From: Azotimanducus chitobiosivorans
GTDB taxonomy: Bacteria; Pseudomonadota; Gammaproteobacteria; Pseudomonadales; Azotimanducaceae
DNA length: 64,000 bases
Assembly: GCA_965200235.1 (NCBI GenBank)
Contig: OZ241339.1
Coordinates: 2,294,001 to 2,358,000, forward strand
Reading direction: 5' to 3'
Shown: piece after piece, positions 16,585 through 25,445 of the stretch
Numbering within the stretch: position 1 is the stretch's first letter
How the letters are laid out: the number at the start of each line of letters is the position of its first letter
Made by a program: the position numbers and the translations under genes
The notes under the pieces: generated by a model
What the model was told of the DNA's origin: nothing
What the model saw: only the letters and a program-made list of their open reading frames with translations
The model's database searches: none

Positions 16585-18279
16585 GTGAGCCTCCTGCTGC
16601 AAGCCCAAATCGATAGCCACAGCGAAGGCGGGCGGCTCCTGTTCGCGGGCCTGTCACTGTCAATCGGGCGAGGCGACCGCCTTGCTTTGGTGGGGCACAA
16701 CGGTTGCGGCAAATCAACATTGCTCGCGCTGCTTGCCGGGCATAGAGCCCCGGACGATGGCGAGGTCAGGCCGCAAAAGGGACTGAGGCTCGCGCAAGTA
16801 GAGCAGTTCATCCCGTCGCGCCTCACTCGTTCCACCGTGCTCGAAGCCGTGCTAGATGCGTCTCTCGGCGCACGTGAGTCCTGGCGCGCAGAAGCACTGC
16901 TTTTTCAACTTGGATTTGGCGCGAACGACTTGACGACGGCCTTGCAGAATCTCTCAGGTGGCCGCCAAACGCTGGTGCTGGTGGCGAGGACGATGCTGCG
17001 CGATCCTGATCTCATGCTGCTCGACGAGCCCTCCAATCATCTCGATCTTGATGCCTTGGTGGCGCTTGAACGGCGGCTGCTCGCCTTCCAGGGGGCGTTC
17101 GTGATTGTCTCCCACGACCGTCGATTCTTAGATCGAGTGACGCGCGAAACCCTCTTTATGCGCGATCAGACAATTCTCCGTATCCGCCGCCCATACAGCG
17201 AAGCCAAGCGCAGGCTTGATGCCGCGGACGAGGCGGCGCGCGCCGCGAGGGATGCCGAAGAGAAGCGCATTGACAGCCTTCGCCGCAGTGCGCAGCGCCT
17301 CGCCCAGTGGGGCCGGGACTTCGACAATGAAGACCTGTCAAAGCGTGCCAAGGCGATGAAGCGGCGAATTGAGCGCTTGGAGGATGAGCGCACATTCGTC
17401 ACCAGTGGGTCGCCGCTCGAACTTTCGCTAGAACTTGGCACTTCGCGCTCCAAGCTTGCACTGAAGATTGAAGAAACCTGGGTGCCGCATCCCGCCGATC
17501 CGACAAAGCACCTGTTTCGTGTGCCTGAGACTGCGCTACGAAACGGCGATCGCGTGGCGCTTCTCGGCGAGAACGGGGTCGGCAAGTCAACGTTCATTCG
17601 CATGATTGTCGAGGCTGCAGCGGCACCGGAACGCACGACCGAGCTTCGACTGAGCCCGCAAACCAAGCTCGGCTACTTCGATCAAGAGCTCGCGGAAGTT
17701 GTCGGCGAACAGCGAATGATCGACTTCGTGTTGAAGCGCGTGCCGCACGACAGCCACACAGTCACCGCCCGACTCGGACGCGCCGGATTCGACGAGACCG
17801 ACCGCAACAAGCCCTTGTCTGTTCTCTCCGGCGGCGAGCGCGCACGCCTCATGTTCACCGTCATTTCGATGAGTGCGCCGAACTTCCTCATTCTTGATGA
17901 GCCGACCAACCATCTCGACATCGAGGGGCGGGAACATATTGAGGCCGAGCTCGAGAGGTCCAAGGCCACGCTATTGATCACTTCACATGATCGGCTGTTC
18001 ACGCAAACCTTGGCGAACCGATTCCTGTGGATTCGGGAAGGTCGTTTAATCGAAGTGCCGTCGCCAGAGATCTACTTTGAGGCTACTCGCGCCATCGAGC
18101 CTCCCGTGCGTGCGCCGGAAGAAGTGAATCCTTCATCTGCGGACGAAACGCTTGAACGCATCGTGGAACTCGAAGAGAAGATCGAGGCGATGCTGCGCCG
18201 CAAAGCGAAGCACCAGAAGCCGGAGCGGGTGGCACACTGGCGTGCGGAGGTATCTCGGTTAAATGCGAAGCTGGGCTAA
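16585..18279 (+). CDS. ABC-F family ATP-binding protein
   Basis: Two ATPase domains occur in one 564-residue soluble chain without membrane segments: Walker A GHNGCGKST (37-45) and GENGVGKST (about 329-337), with signatures NLSGGR and LSGGERARL, and Walker B LMLLDEPSNHLD and LILDEPTNHLD. A charged linker between the domains and a C-terminal coiled coil (LERIVELEEKIEAMLRRKAKH) resemble Uup/YheS-type ABC-F proteins, which act on ribosomes or DNA rather than as transporters. The start is GTG. Confidence 0.9.
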   Translation: MSLLLQAQIDSHSEGGRLLFAGLSLSIGRGDRLALVGHNGCGKSTLLALLAGHRAPDDGEVRPQKGLRLAQVEQFIPSRLTRSTVLEAVLDASLGARESWRAEALLFQLGFGANDLTTALQNLSGGRQTLVLVARTMLRDPDLMLLDEPSNHLDLDALVALERRLLAFQGAFVIVSHDRRFLDRVTRETLFMRDQTILRIRRPYSEAKRRLDAADEAARAARDAEEKRIDSLRRSAQRLAQWGRDFDNEDLSKRAKAMKRRIERLEDERTFVTSGSPLELSLELGTSRSKLALKIEETWVPHPADPTKHLFRVPETALRNGDRVALLGENGVGKSTFIRMIVEAAAAPERTTELRLSPQTKLGYFDQELAEVVGEQRMIDFVLKRVPHDSHTVTARLGRAGFDETDRNKPLSVLSGGERARLMFTVISMSAPNFLILDEPTNHLDIEGREHIEAELERSKATLLITSHDRLFTQTLANRFLWIREGRLIEVPSPEIYFEATRAIEPPVRAPEEVNPSSADETLERIVELEEKIEAMLRRKAKHQKPERVAHWRAEVSRLNAKLG

Positions 18280-18289
18280 GGGCTATGGG

Positions 18290-18528
18290 TCAAGTCGCAA
18301 GTGCATCTAGCACAAATTGAGGACCGGCCTTGATGAGGCGAAGAAAATTGGCGGCAGCGGCATCCGGCTGGCGCTTCCCTTGCTCCCAGCCCTTCACAGT
18401 ATCAATGCTCAACTGAAACTTATGAGCAAACACTGTTCGGGACATGCGAACTCCGGCCCGAATCGCCTTGATTTCTTCAGGGGACATGACGACGCGAATC
18501 ACATCCGGCTTCTTGTGCCCCTTTGCGA
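18290..18528 (-). pseudogene. HTH (XRE) antitoxin-like protein, N-terminus cut by IS3
   Basis: The last 79 residues form an HTH domain, SPEEIKAIRAGVRMSRTVFAHKFQLSIDTVKGWEQGKRQPD. This resembles antitoxins of the HigA/NadS group that pair with a RelE-like toxin. The frame continues upstream only into the terminal sequence of the IS3 element, where a TTG could give a short start. The native first part and the expected toxin gene are missing. The gene ends 10 bp from the convergent ABC-F gene. Confidence 0.65.
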
Positions 18529-19808
18529 TGCTCCCCAATTTTCGGACAGGTTGCCAAGGTGTACTCCGAGCTTAATAAGGAGACACAGGAATGGGTCAAA
18601 AAAGGAGAAGCTTCACGGCGGGTTTCAAGGCGCGCGTTGCGCTTGAGGCGCTGAAGGAGGTCGACACGGTCCAAGGGATCGCGCAACGCAACGGACTGCA
18701 TCCGAACTAGGTGGGCGCATGGAAGCGGCAGGCGGCGGATGTCGTCAAGGCGGCGTTCGAGGGCGGCGCCGGGAAGCGCGGGGAGGACCACGAGTCGACG
18801 GTCCGGGAGCTGCACGCGAAGATCGGCGAATTGACGATGGAGCGGGATTTTTTTTCTACGGAGTTCGGGGAGATGAGCCGGTCGGAGCGCCTGGCGGCGG
18901 TGGGCGCGATGGAGGGGCTGAGCATTGTGAGGCAGTGCGCGCTGGCGGGGCGCATGGACGAACTGCACACGGCCTATCCGTTCCACGGCGTGCGGCAGAT
19001 GTGCGCGCACCTGCGCCCGGAGTCGGCGGAGGTGAACGCGAAGCGGGTGCGGAGGCTGATGCGGCTGATGGGGATTCGCGCCGTGCGGCCGCCGCCGACG
19101 ACGAGCGCGCCCGCGCCCGACCACCGCGCATATCCGTACCTGCTGCGGGGCATGGACATCGTGGAGGCGGATCAGGTCTGGGTGCGTGGACATCACGTAC
19201 ATCCCAGTGAAGTCCGGCTTCTTCCACCTGGTGGCGGTGATGGACTGGGCGACGAGGCACGTGCTGTCCTGGCGGCTGTCGAACACGATGGATGTCGGGT
19301 TCTGCCTAGAGGCGCTGGAGGACGCGCTGCTGGGCCGGGCGCCGGGGATCTTCAACACCGACCAGGGCTCGCAGTTCACGAGCGAGGCGTTCACGGGGCG
19401 GGTGCTGTCGTCGGGGGCGAGGATGTCGATGGACGGCCGCGGCCGGTATCTGGACAACATCTTCATCGAGCCGCTGTGGCGGTCGCTGAAGTACGAGTGC
19501 GTGTACCTGCACGAGCTGGAGGACGGTCGGCATGCGCGCGAGCTGATCGGGGCATGGCTCGACTTCTACAACCATGCGAGGCCGCACTCGGCGCTTGGCG
19601 GGCGCACGCCCCCAAAGGGCTGGCAGGCCGGGGAGCGGATGTCACTGCCGCCGCCGGGGACGCGGCCGGGCTGCCCCGTCCCGATCATCGCAGGACACCG
19701 GAGCTTGCCGGCCGGCCATGACGTGCGTAAACTTCATTTCCTTCAGGGCATTCATTCACCGGAGCACACCTTATTTCCGCCCTCGAACTGTCCAAGGAAT
19801 GGGGAGCA
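18529..19808 (+). mobile_element. Degenerate IS3-family insertion sequence
   Basis: The boundaries are set by imperfect terminal inverted repeats: TGctccccaattttcggaca at the left, and the reverse complement of the right end, TGctccccattccttggacag. They give a 1280-bp element with the usual TG...CA ends. The flanks show no target-site duplication and belong to unrelated truncated genes (an HTH antitoxin at left, cas5 at right). The element therefore sits at a deletion junction, not at a simple insertion. Confidence 0.75.
18591..19730 (+). pseudogene. IS3-family transposase (OrfA+OrfB), multiply broken
   Basis: The 5' part encodes an OrfA-type HTH (MGQKRRSFTAGFKARVALEA, then GIAQRNGLHPN). An in-frame TAG at 18708-18710 interrupts it where family members have Gln. 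The frame resumes to MERDFFSTEF, then OrfB-like LSIVRQCALAG and AYPFHGVRQM, with about 20 residues apparently missing before MDEL. One extra G at 19180-19182 shifts the frame just before the first catalytic Asp (DITYIPVKSGFFHL). The later catalytic residues are intact (FNTDQGSQF and LWRSLKYEC). A T8 run at 18847-18854 may be the old frameshift region. The transposase is inactive as read. Confidence 0.85.
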
Positions 19809-20133
19809 CCTCAGTGGTGGCTCGCTGCTGTCGATCGTCTTCAATCATGGTGTGCAACTCCGAAGCGCTACCCTTCTTGACGGCTTTCTGCACGTTAACC
19901 GGCGATATCTTATGTCCGAGTTCGTTGCGCCGCAGATTTTCGAAGCGTATTGGCTTCAGTACGTGGATTCGATCGATGATCCAGCAGATGGCGGGCTTCC
20001 AATGTATCGCTTCAAGGATGCCGCGCGCGGCTGAAGGTGTCATGGCGTCATAGGAAACACGCTCGACCTTCATCTCGGGACGGGTGAAGCACGCGTACTC
20101 TCCCCACACATGCAGCTTGACACCGAAGGTCAT
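19809..20133 (-). pseudogene. cas5: Truncated CRISPR type I-C cas5 (cas5d)
   Basis: From an ATG at 20133 the frame reads MTFGVKLHVWGEYACFTRPE, then MKVERVSYDAMTPSAARGIL, EAIHWKPAICWIIDRIHVLK, PIRFENLRRNELGHKI and ELHTMIEDDRQQRATT. It then enters the right end of the IS3 element. This is the N-terminal half of Cas5d, which in type I-C systems processes pre-crRNA and caps the Cascade 5' handle. The C-terminal half and all other cas genes are missing, and no repeat-spacer array is visible nearby. Confidence 0.88.
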
Positions 20134-20234
20134 CTCCCACCCCCAACCCGAAGACATGGTTCCGGCATGCGGAGTCCACTGGTGGTAGAGTGCAAGCGTG
20201 TTTTGAAGCCACAGGCTGGATTCGGGAAGAGACT

Positions 20235-20546
20235 GTGAACCTGCGGTGTTATGCCCGACAGTGCGGTGATCGGTGGCACGCGATTTGCACCGATCTTGAT
20301 ATCGCCGCCGATGGTGCGTCCTTGCAGGAGGCGAAAGCTTCTTTGGTGGCCTGTGTCGAGTTGTATCTGGAGGGCGCGGAGGCATTGTCTGATGAGGACA
20401 AGCGTCGTTGGCTGTCCCGGAAGGTGCCTCGGTACGTCCGAGCGCAAATGGCTTTGCTGAGCGCTCTGCACAGGTTGCGAGCGGGCGGAGAAGCGCCCTT
20501 GCGCTTCTTTCTTGAATCGGATGAGTTGACGCTGGCTCACGTTTAG
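20235..20546 (+). CDS. HicB-like antitoxin
   Basis: The product (103 residues) begins MNLRCYARQCGDRWHAICTD with a GTG start preceded by an AG-rich stretch. It continues LDIAADGASLQEAKASLVACVELYLEG, the degraded RNase-H-like fold of HicB antitoxins. A basic helical tail (RRWLSRKVPRYVRAQMALLSALHRLR) may bind DNA. Its stop codon overlaps the stop of a convergent hicA remnant by 4 nt; normal hicAB pairs are collinear. It may be an orphan antitoxin left after rearrangement. Confidence 0.62.
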   Translation: MNLRCYARQCGDRWHAICTDLDIAADGASLQEAKASLVACVELYLEGAEALSDEDKRRWLSRKVPRYVRAQMALLSALHRLRAGGEAPLRFFLESDELTLAHV

Positions 20547-20734
20547 CTGGGCCGAAAGAGCTCTCTCGGGAGATTGGACTGCCGCCTGATTGACGCAAGT
20601 GTGGCCTTGTTCATTTCGTCGCCTTCTTTCCCCGCCACCGTAACTCCACAGTTTTGCCCATCTACCACGCCCTCGAAGCGCCGATGGCTGCCCTTCTGAC
20701 GGACTAAGGGCTCTCGCCAAAATAACCTGTTCAT
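20543..20734 (-). pseudogene. HicA toxin remnant, N-terminus lost
   Basis: The minus strand reads LVRQKGSHRRFEG, then GVTVAGKEGDEMNKATLASI and RRQSNLP. RQKGSH with the conserved catalytic His, followed by a VTV strand and a terminal TLxxIxRQxxL helix, is the dsRBD-like fold of HicA mRNA interferases. The first helix that should precede it is replaced by a few codons starting at a chance ATG (20734). The frame is cut exactly where the tandem duplication begins (20735). It lies tail-to-tail with the HicB-like gene. Confidence 0.65.
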
Positions 20735-20856
20735 TAGGGCCGTGCGAATTGGATGCTTTGAGTGCGAATACTGAGACCGCCAAGCCCCGTCGACCTTGAC
20801 ACCGGGTATGCCGACGGCTAGGGTTGATTCGTCGAGTGAACTCGGGCGAGCCACCG

Positions 20857-21525
20857 ATGCGGGAATCGACACGGGCGAGGAGAGAGATTCAGGCGCGGCT
20901 GCGGAGTATCTGCGCGCGTGGCGGTGCTGTCTTATCGATCACGGCCGCAGTGGTCGCGCTGATGATGGTCAGCTGGGGCGTGGGGTCTGCTGGTGCCGCT
21001 GCCGATGGGGACAAGCCGATCGAGGAGATTGTCGTCATCGCGAAGCGCCTGACGTGCGAGGACGGGTGGGCGTGCATTGATCGTAAAAATCCTTGGTTCA
21101 GGATGATCATGCGCGGCATTCAAATTCCGAGCACATTGTTCGGCCCGCACAAGGGCTTGGACATCGCCGTGCCGACGGGGACGGCGGTATATGCGGCAAG
21201 GAGCGGTGTGGTGGATAGGGTTCGCAGTTCGGAAGAGGCCATACCAGAGAACAATGCCTCGGAGCGGGCGAAGGATATCGAGAAGAAAGCAACATACACG
21301 GGCAATTACGTCAGGATTGTATACGACGATGGGGCTTCGGGGCGCTATCTTCACTTAAAGCAGAATTCCGTCTTTGTTAAACCGGGCCAGAGAGTGTCAG
21401 CAGGAGACAAGATTGCGGAGTCGAATAGGACGGGGAAGAACATCACCGGAGCGCATCTCCACTATGATCACGAAAAAAATCAGAAACGGGTTGATCCTCA
21501 GAAAGAGCTCGACGATTGCGAGTGA
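20857..21525 (+). CDS. M23-family (LytM) metallopeptidase, copy 1
   Basis: The protein has a basic N-terminus with one hydrophobic helix (VLSITAAVVALMMVSWGVGSAGAAA) that exports or anchors it. The LytM core follows: HKGLDIAVPTGTAVYAARSGVV supplies the first zinc His and Asp, and GAHLHYD the H-x-H. Such enzymes cut peptidoglycan cross-links, or are non-catalytic activators. Copy 1 has lost the segment (WRDLTAMPGARVSGPF) that precedes the zinc site in copy 2, so its fold may be compromised. ATG at 20857 is used; a TTG at 20824 is an alternative. The stop overlaps the next gene as GTGA. Confidence 0.75.
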   Translation: MRESTRARREIQARLRSICARGGAVLSITAAVVALMMVSWGVGSAGAAADGDKPIEEIVVIAKRLTCEDGWACIDRKNPWFRMIMRGIQIPSTLFGPHKGLDIAVPTGTAVYAARSGVVDRVRSSEEAIPENNASERAKDIEKKATYTGNYVRIVYDDGASGRYLHLKQNSVFVKPGQRVSAGDKIAESNRTGKNITGAHLHYDHEKNQKRVDPQKELDDCE

Positions 21526-22961
21526 AGAGAGTGTTCTCGAAGCTTAGCTTGGCATTGGTCGCCATGTCGCTGTGTGCCTTGGTCGCATTGGCGCTGCTTG
21601 TCGCCCTCCGAGACGCTGACAACGACGCCCGGGAGAAGCATCGAGGACAGAGCATCGAGCGGAACGACTTGAGCGACCAACCGCCTTCGCAGATATCCGA
21701 AGAAAGCCTAGCATCGGAGCAGCAGGGGCACGCCGGCGATGCCCACCGCCCCTTGTCTCCGGGAGATGTGCTCGACAATCCCGATTGTCGCATTGTTTCC
21801 TCCGGGCAGCGAACTGCGCTGCTGATGGTGCCTAACGCCGACGGCGGGGCAAGGTATTCGACGGTGGACAGCGACGGCGTGCTGCACTCGGGGGAACTTG
21901 ACTTCTGGCCGAGGACGATCGATATCGCGGAACGTTCGGACGGCGCGGTTTTGACGGCATTCGGTGACATTGAGCGCGAGGAGCCGGGCAGGCCGGCACC
22001 GGACGCGAGATATCCTGTGCGTATTTACCTCAACGGGATGCCACTCATCGAGCACGAGAACATATGGCAGTTCGAGCTGGCTGGGGATGGCTCCTCCTAC
22101 TTCCTTGTCGAGCCACTCGCCGGAGACACATCGAGGCTGGTAATCCACAACTTCGACGAGGGCAACGAGCGCGTTCACGACATAGGGGATATGCTGACTC
22201 CCTTGGATTCTGGAGGGCTGGTGCATGTGCCTGGGTACACGCGGGACTACAGCGAGGTGCACCTCTATCCGAACTATGACGGTGTAGGGCGGCACTTCTT
22301 CTATCCGGTGGGTGGGGAACGCAGGGAGCCGGTCAGGGTCCTTGTGCCGGAGGAAAACGAGGCAGAAGGAATGATCGCGCATGCGGCAGTGTTCCCGTCC
22401 TCCAAGGTCGGGTACGTGTCGTACTACCTACGCGGGGCCGAAGACATCTTCCAAGTCCACAAGGTTGAGTTGGATGCGCACGGTTCGGGCACAGGCGCGG
22501 AGATTACGTGGGGTCGTACCCTCCACCGTACAGACGCGGCGCCTGATTCTATGACCTTGTCGCCAAATGGTCGTTTGCTCATGCTTGACGGGCGTGGCAT
22601 TGTGCTCATTGACACGGATTCAGGACAATTTGTTTTTAAGTGGCCCTTAGGCGACAACCAAGCACAGCTTGCGCGGCTGCGAAGCGTTCTTGGCCCGGAT
22701 GCGGGCGTGAAGGATATGGGCGCTGTGATGGGTTCAATTGAGTTGACGGATGATCGGCTGTATCTTGGACGCTCCCGTCGCTTGGAGAACAACTACTTCG
22801 AGCGTTTCGCCATTGATGTGTTCGAGCTTGACGGCATCAAACTTGACAGCGGACCGATTCGCCGAGACCCTTATCCGCCGCGTTCGGAGGCACCGCCTTG
22901 CTCGCCCGAGGCGTTGTTCGGAAGGCTCGGCGAGCGCGACGGGCAACTGGTGTTCGAGTAG
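21522..22961 (+). CDS. Secreted or membrane-anchored protein of unknown family, copy 1
   Basis: After a short cytoplasmic start there is one hydrophobic helix (LSLALVAMSLCALVALALLVAL). A polar linker and a domain of about 400 residues dominated by beta strands follow (DCRIVSSGQRTALLMVPNAD, GELDFWPRTIDIAERSDGAV, NYDGVGRHFFYPV, LSPNGRLLMLDGRGIVLIDT). The strand spacing suggests a beta-propeller, but I recognise no family. GTG at 21522 overlaps the peptidase stop, parallel to the ATGA arrangement in copy 2. Coexpression with the peptidase suggests a cell-wall or envelope complex. Confidence 0.7.
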   Translation: MKRVFSKLSLALVAMSLCALVALALLVALRDADNDAREKHRGQSIERNDLSDQPPSQISEESLASEQQGHAGDAHRPLSPGDVLDNPDCRIVSSGQRTALLMVPNADGGARYSTVDSDGVLHSGELDFWPRTIDIAERSDGAVLTAFGDIEREEPGRPAPDARYPVRIYLNGMPLIEHENIWQFELAGDGSSYFLVEPLAGDTSRLVIHNFDEGNERVHDIGDMLTPLDSGGLVHVPGYTRDYSEVHLYPNYDGVGRHFFYPVGGERREPVRVLVPEENEAEGMIAHAAVFPSSKVGYVSYYLRGAEDIFQVHKVELDAHGSGTGAEITWGRTLHRTDAAPDSMTLSPNGRLLMLDGRGIVLIDTDSGQFVFKWPLGDNQAQLARLRSVLGPDAGVKDMGAVMGSIELTDDRLYLGRSRRLENNYFERFAIDVFELDGIKLDSGPIRRDPYPPRSEAPPCSPEALFGRLGERDGQLVFE

Positions 22962-23080
22962 GGCCGTGCGGATTGGATGCCTTGAGCGCGAGCACTGAGA
23001 CCACCAAGCCCTGCCGCCCTTGACACCGGGCATGCCGACGGCTAGGGTTGATTCATCGAGTGAACTCGGACGGATCACCG

Positions 23081-23902
23081 ATGCAGGAATCGACACGGGC
23101 GAGAAAGAAGATTCAGGCGCGGCCGCGGAGTATCTGCGCGCGTGGCGGTGCTGTCTTATCGATCATGGCCGCAGTGGTCGCGCTGATGATGGTCGGCTGG
23201 GGCGTGGGGTCTGCTGGCGCCGCTGCCGATGGGGACAAGCCGATCGAGGAGATTGTCGTCATCGCGAAACGCCTGACGTGTGAGGGCGGGTGGGTGTGCA
23301 TTGATCGTAACAATCCGTGGTTCAGGCTGGTCATGCGCGGCATTCAAATTCCGAGCACATTGCTCGGCCCGCAAGAGGGCGGAGGCGGCGCGCCGCCGGA
23401 GGAAGAGGAAGAAGACAAGGACGAGGATGAGGACGGATTCTGCTGGAGGGACCTGACGGCCATGCCGGGAGCGAGGGTGTCGGGTCCGTTTAAAGAACCC
23501 CGGGCGAGCGGCCCGCACAAGGGCTTGGACATCGCCGTGCCGACGGGGACGTCGGTGTATGCAGCAAGGAGTGGCGTCGTGGCCGAAGTTCGCGAGGAAG
23601 AGTGGCAGATGCCGGACAAGGACGACAAGTCGGAAGAGGCGCAGGAAATCAGGGACAACGCAACATCCACCGGGAACTACATCGAGATCGAATACGACGA
23701 TGGTCATGTGGGGCGCTACCTTCACCTGAAGCGGAACGCCGTCTATGTCGACGAAGAACAGAGGGTATCGGCGGGGGATAGGATCGCGGAATCGAACGAA
23801 ACCGGGGACCCCATCGGGGGAGCGCATCTTCACTACGACCACCATGACGAAAAGGATTATGTTGATCCACAGGAAGAGCTCAGCGATTGTGAATCTGAAT
23901 GA
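23081..23902 (+). CDS. M23-family (LytM) metallopeptidase, copy 2
   Basis: The architecture matches copy 1: a transmembrane or signal helix, the conserved IEEIVVIAKRLTCEGGWVCI segment, and a LytM domain with HKGLDIAVPTG and GAHLHYDHHD carrying the zinc ligands. It additionally has an acidic linker (EEEEEDKDEDEDG) and the FCWRDLTAMPGARVSGPFKE strand that normally opens the LytM fold. This is therefore the more complete enzyme. The likely action is periplasmic peptidoglycan hydrolysis. The stop overlaps the downstream gene as ATGA. A TTG at 23048 is an alternative start. Confidence 0.8.
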   Translation: MQESTRARKKIQARPRSICARGGAVLSIMAAVVALMMVGWGVGSAGAAADGDKPIEEIVVIAKRLTCEGGWVCIDRNNPWFRLVMRGIQIPSTLLGPQEGGGGAPPEEEEEDKDEDEDGFCWRDLTAMPGARVSGPFKEPRASGPHKGLDIAVPTGTSVYAARSGVVAEVREEEWQMPDKDDKSEEAQEIRDNATSTGNYIEIEYDDGHVGRYLHLKRNAVYVDEEQRVSAGDRIAESNETGDPIGGAHLHYDHHDEKDYVDPQEELSDCESE

Positions 23903-25347
23903 CTTGGCGGGATCGTAGGAAGCTTTGGGCGGCCTTGGCCTGCGTCTCCATTGTCGCGGCGGTGGTGCTGGTCGCGACTCTTATCGGGACAGAAGGCGAA
24001 CAAGAGGCATCGAAAGATCGCCCGTCGGTCATCGCCACGCTTACAGAAGCCGGCGAGGGCGGCTCCGAGCGTCCGGTCGAGGCGGGACCGGGGGAGCGCG
24101 TCGCCGCCGCATCGGGAGGCTTGACCCCGGAGGAATGGTTCGGCCATCCCGACTGCCGGATCGTGTCCTCGAAAGGGACGGCGCTGCTGATGGTGCCAGG
24201 CGCGACCGACGGCGCGCGGTACACCACGGTGGACGGCGGCGGCGTGCTGCATTCGGGGGAGCTGGACTTCTGGCCGAGGCGCATGGACATCGTGAAGCGG
24301 CGGGACGGCGCCGTGGTGACGGCGTTCGGGGGCATCTCGCGCGACGAGCCGGGTCGGCCGGGGCCGGGCGCGAGGCACCCCGTGCGCATCCACGTTGACG
24401 GGCAGCCGCTCATCGAGCACGAGGACATGTGGCGGTTCGAGCTGGCCGAGGACGGCTCGTCGTACTACCTGGTGGAGCCGCTGGCGGGCGACACGTCGCG
24501 GCTGCTGATACACAATTTCGACAAGGGGTTCGAGGTGGCGCACGACCTGGGCGACCTGGCGACGCCGTGGCCGTCCGGGGGCATGTCCCACGACATCCGG
24601 TACACGCGGGACCGGCGCGAAGTGCATTTCTCGCCGAACTATGACGGGGTGGGGCATCACTTCTTCTATCCGGCGCATGACGCGGAAGCGCGGCCTGTGC
24701 GGTTCCATGTGCCGGAGGGGGTGGAAGAGGTGGGCGCTGCGATCCGTACGGCGTTGTTCGTGTCGTCGGCGAGCGGGTACATGGTGTTTACGCGCTCCGG
24801 CGCCCGGGGTCTGGAACTGCTGGTCGCCAAGGTGAAGATGGAGGAGGGCGGCTCGGGCTTGCTGCCGCGCGCCGTATGGACGCTGGAGATGGACGGGCGG
24901 GAGGTCTCGTCGACCTTCCCGCAGCTGTCGCCGGACGGGCGGTGGCTCCTGTTCGGCGGCCTGAACAAGGCGCTGGTGGACACGGTGAAAGGGGAGGTTC
25001 GATTCAGGTGGCCGGCGAACAAGGAGGCGCAGCTTGAGCGGCTGCGCGGCGTGCTCGGGCCGGACGCAGGGGTCGAGGATGTGGGACGGGGAAATGCTGG
25101 GTCCCGACATCTGACAGGCAAATACCTGTACATGGGCCGGAGCCGTCGCTTGGAGAATGGATCACTTGAAACCTTCGCGGTGGATGTGTTTGAACTTGAA
25201 GGCATTGAACTGGACAGCGAGCCGATTCGCCGCAACCTCTATCCGCCTCGTTCCGAGACGCCGCCTTGCTCGCCCGAAGCTTTGGCAGGCAGGATCGGCG
25301 AGCACGATGGGCAACTGGTGTTCGAGTACGCGCATGCGAGCTTGTGA
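23899..25347 (+). CDS. Secreted or membrane-anchored protein of unknown family, copy 2
   Basis: A 482-residue paralogue of the 21522 product. A signal-anchor helix (LWAALACVSIVAAVVLVATLIG) is followed by an acidic linker and the same beta-rich domain: PDCRIVSSKGTALLMVPGAT, FELAEDGSSYYLVEPLAGDT, NYDGVGHHFFYPAH, FPQLSPDGRWLLFGGLN. PDGRWL-type turns are typical of propeller blades. The third codon positions are more GC-rich than in copy 1, so the copies have diverged for some time. The function is unknown. The end is extended by six residues beyond the duplicated unit. Confidence 0.7.
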   Translation: MTWRDRRKLWAALACVSIVAAVVLVATLIGTEGEQEASKDRPSVIATLTEAGEGGSERPVEAGPGERVAAASGGLTPEEWFGHPDCRIVSSKGTALLMVPGATDGARYTTVDGGGVLHSGELDFWPRRMDIVKRRDGAVVTAFGGISRDEPGRPGPGARHPVRIHVDGQPLIEHEDMWRFELAEDGSSYYLVEPLAGDTSRLLIHNFDKGFEVAHDLGDLATPWPSGGMSHDIRYTRDRREVHFSPNYDGVGHHFFYPAHDAEARPVRFHVPEGVEEVGAAIRTALFVSSASGYMVFTRSGARGLELLVAKVKMEEGGSGLLPRAVWTLEMDGREVSSTFPQLSPDGRWLLFGGLNKALVDTVKGEVRFRWPANKEAQLERLRGVLGPDAGVEDVGRGNAGSRHLTGKYLYMGRSRRLENGSLETFAVDVFELEGIELDSEPIRRNLYPPRSETPPCSPEALAGRIGEHDGQLVFEYAHASL

Positions 25348-25445
25348 AGCGCAAAGAAGCGCAATGATGCGCGATTCAGGGCTGAACTTGACTACGTGCG
25401 CAGTGACAACCCGACGCGCTTAGCCATTGTGCCGGGTTCGTCCTT

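Larger units (their letters stand above)
20735..25328 (+). repeat. Tandem duplication of a two-gene cassette
   Basis: Unit 1 (20735-22958) and unit 2 (22959-25328) share the same leader (from tagggccgtgcg), the same M23 peptidase gene and the same following large gene. Both units end at the codons for QLVFE. The first 350 or so bases are nearly identical. Unit 2 has an additional acidic linker of about 40 codons in the peptidase, which unit 1 lacks. The 120-bp leaders (20735-20856 and 22959-23080) presumably carry the promoter. Confidence 0.9.

Noticed and set aside
19180..19182. Programmed frameshift in the IS3 transposase
   Set aside because: IS3 frameshifting occurs between OrfA and OrfB at slippery A/T runs. 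This extra G is inside OrfB, before the catalytic Asp, and together with the TAG codon it looks like decay.
18290..20734. CRISPR array near the cas5 relic
   Set aside because: I looked for regularly spaced repeats of 28-37 bp on both strands and saw none.
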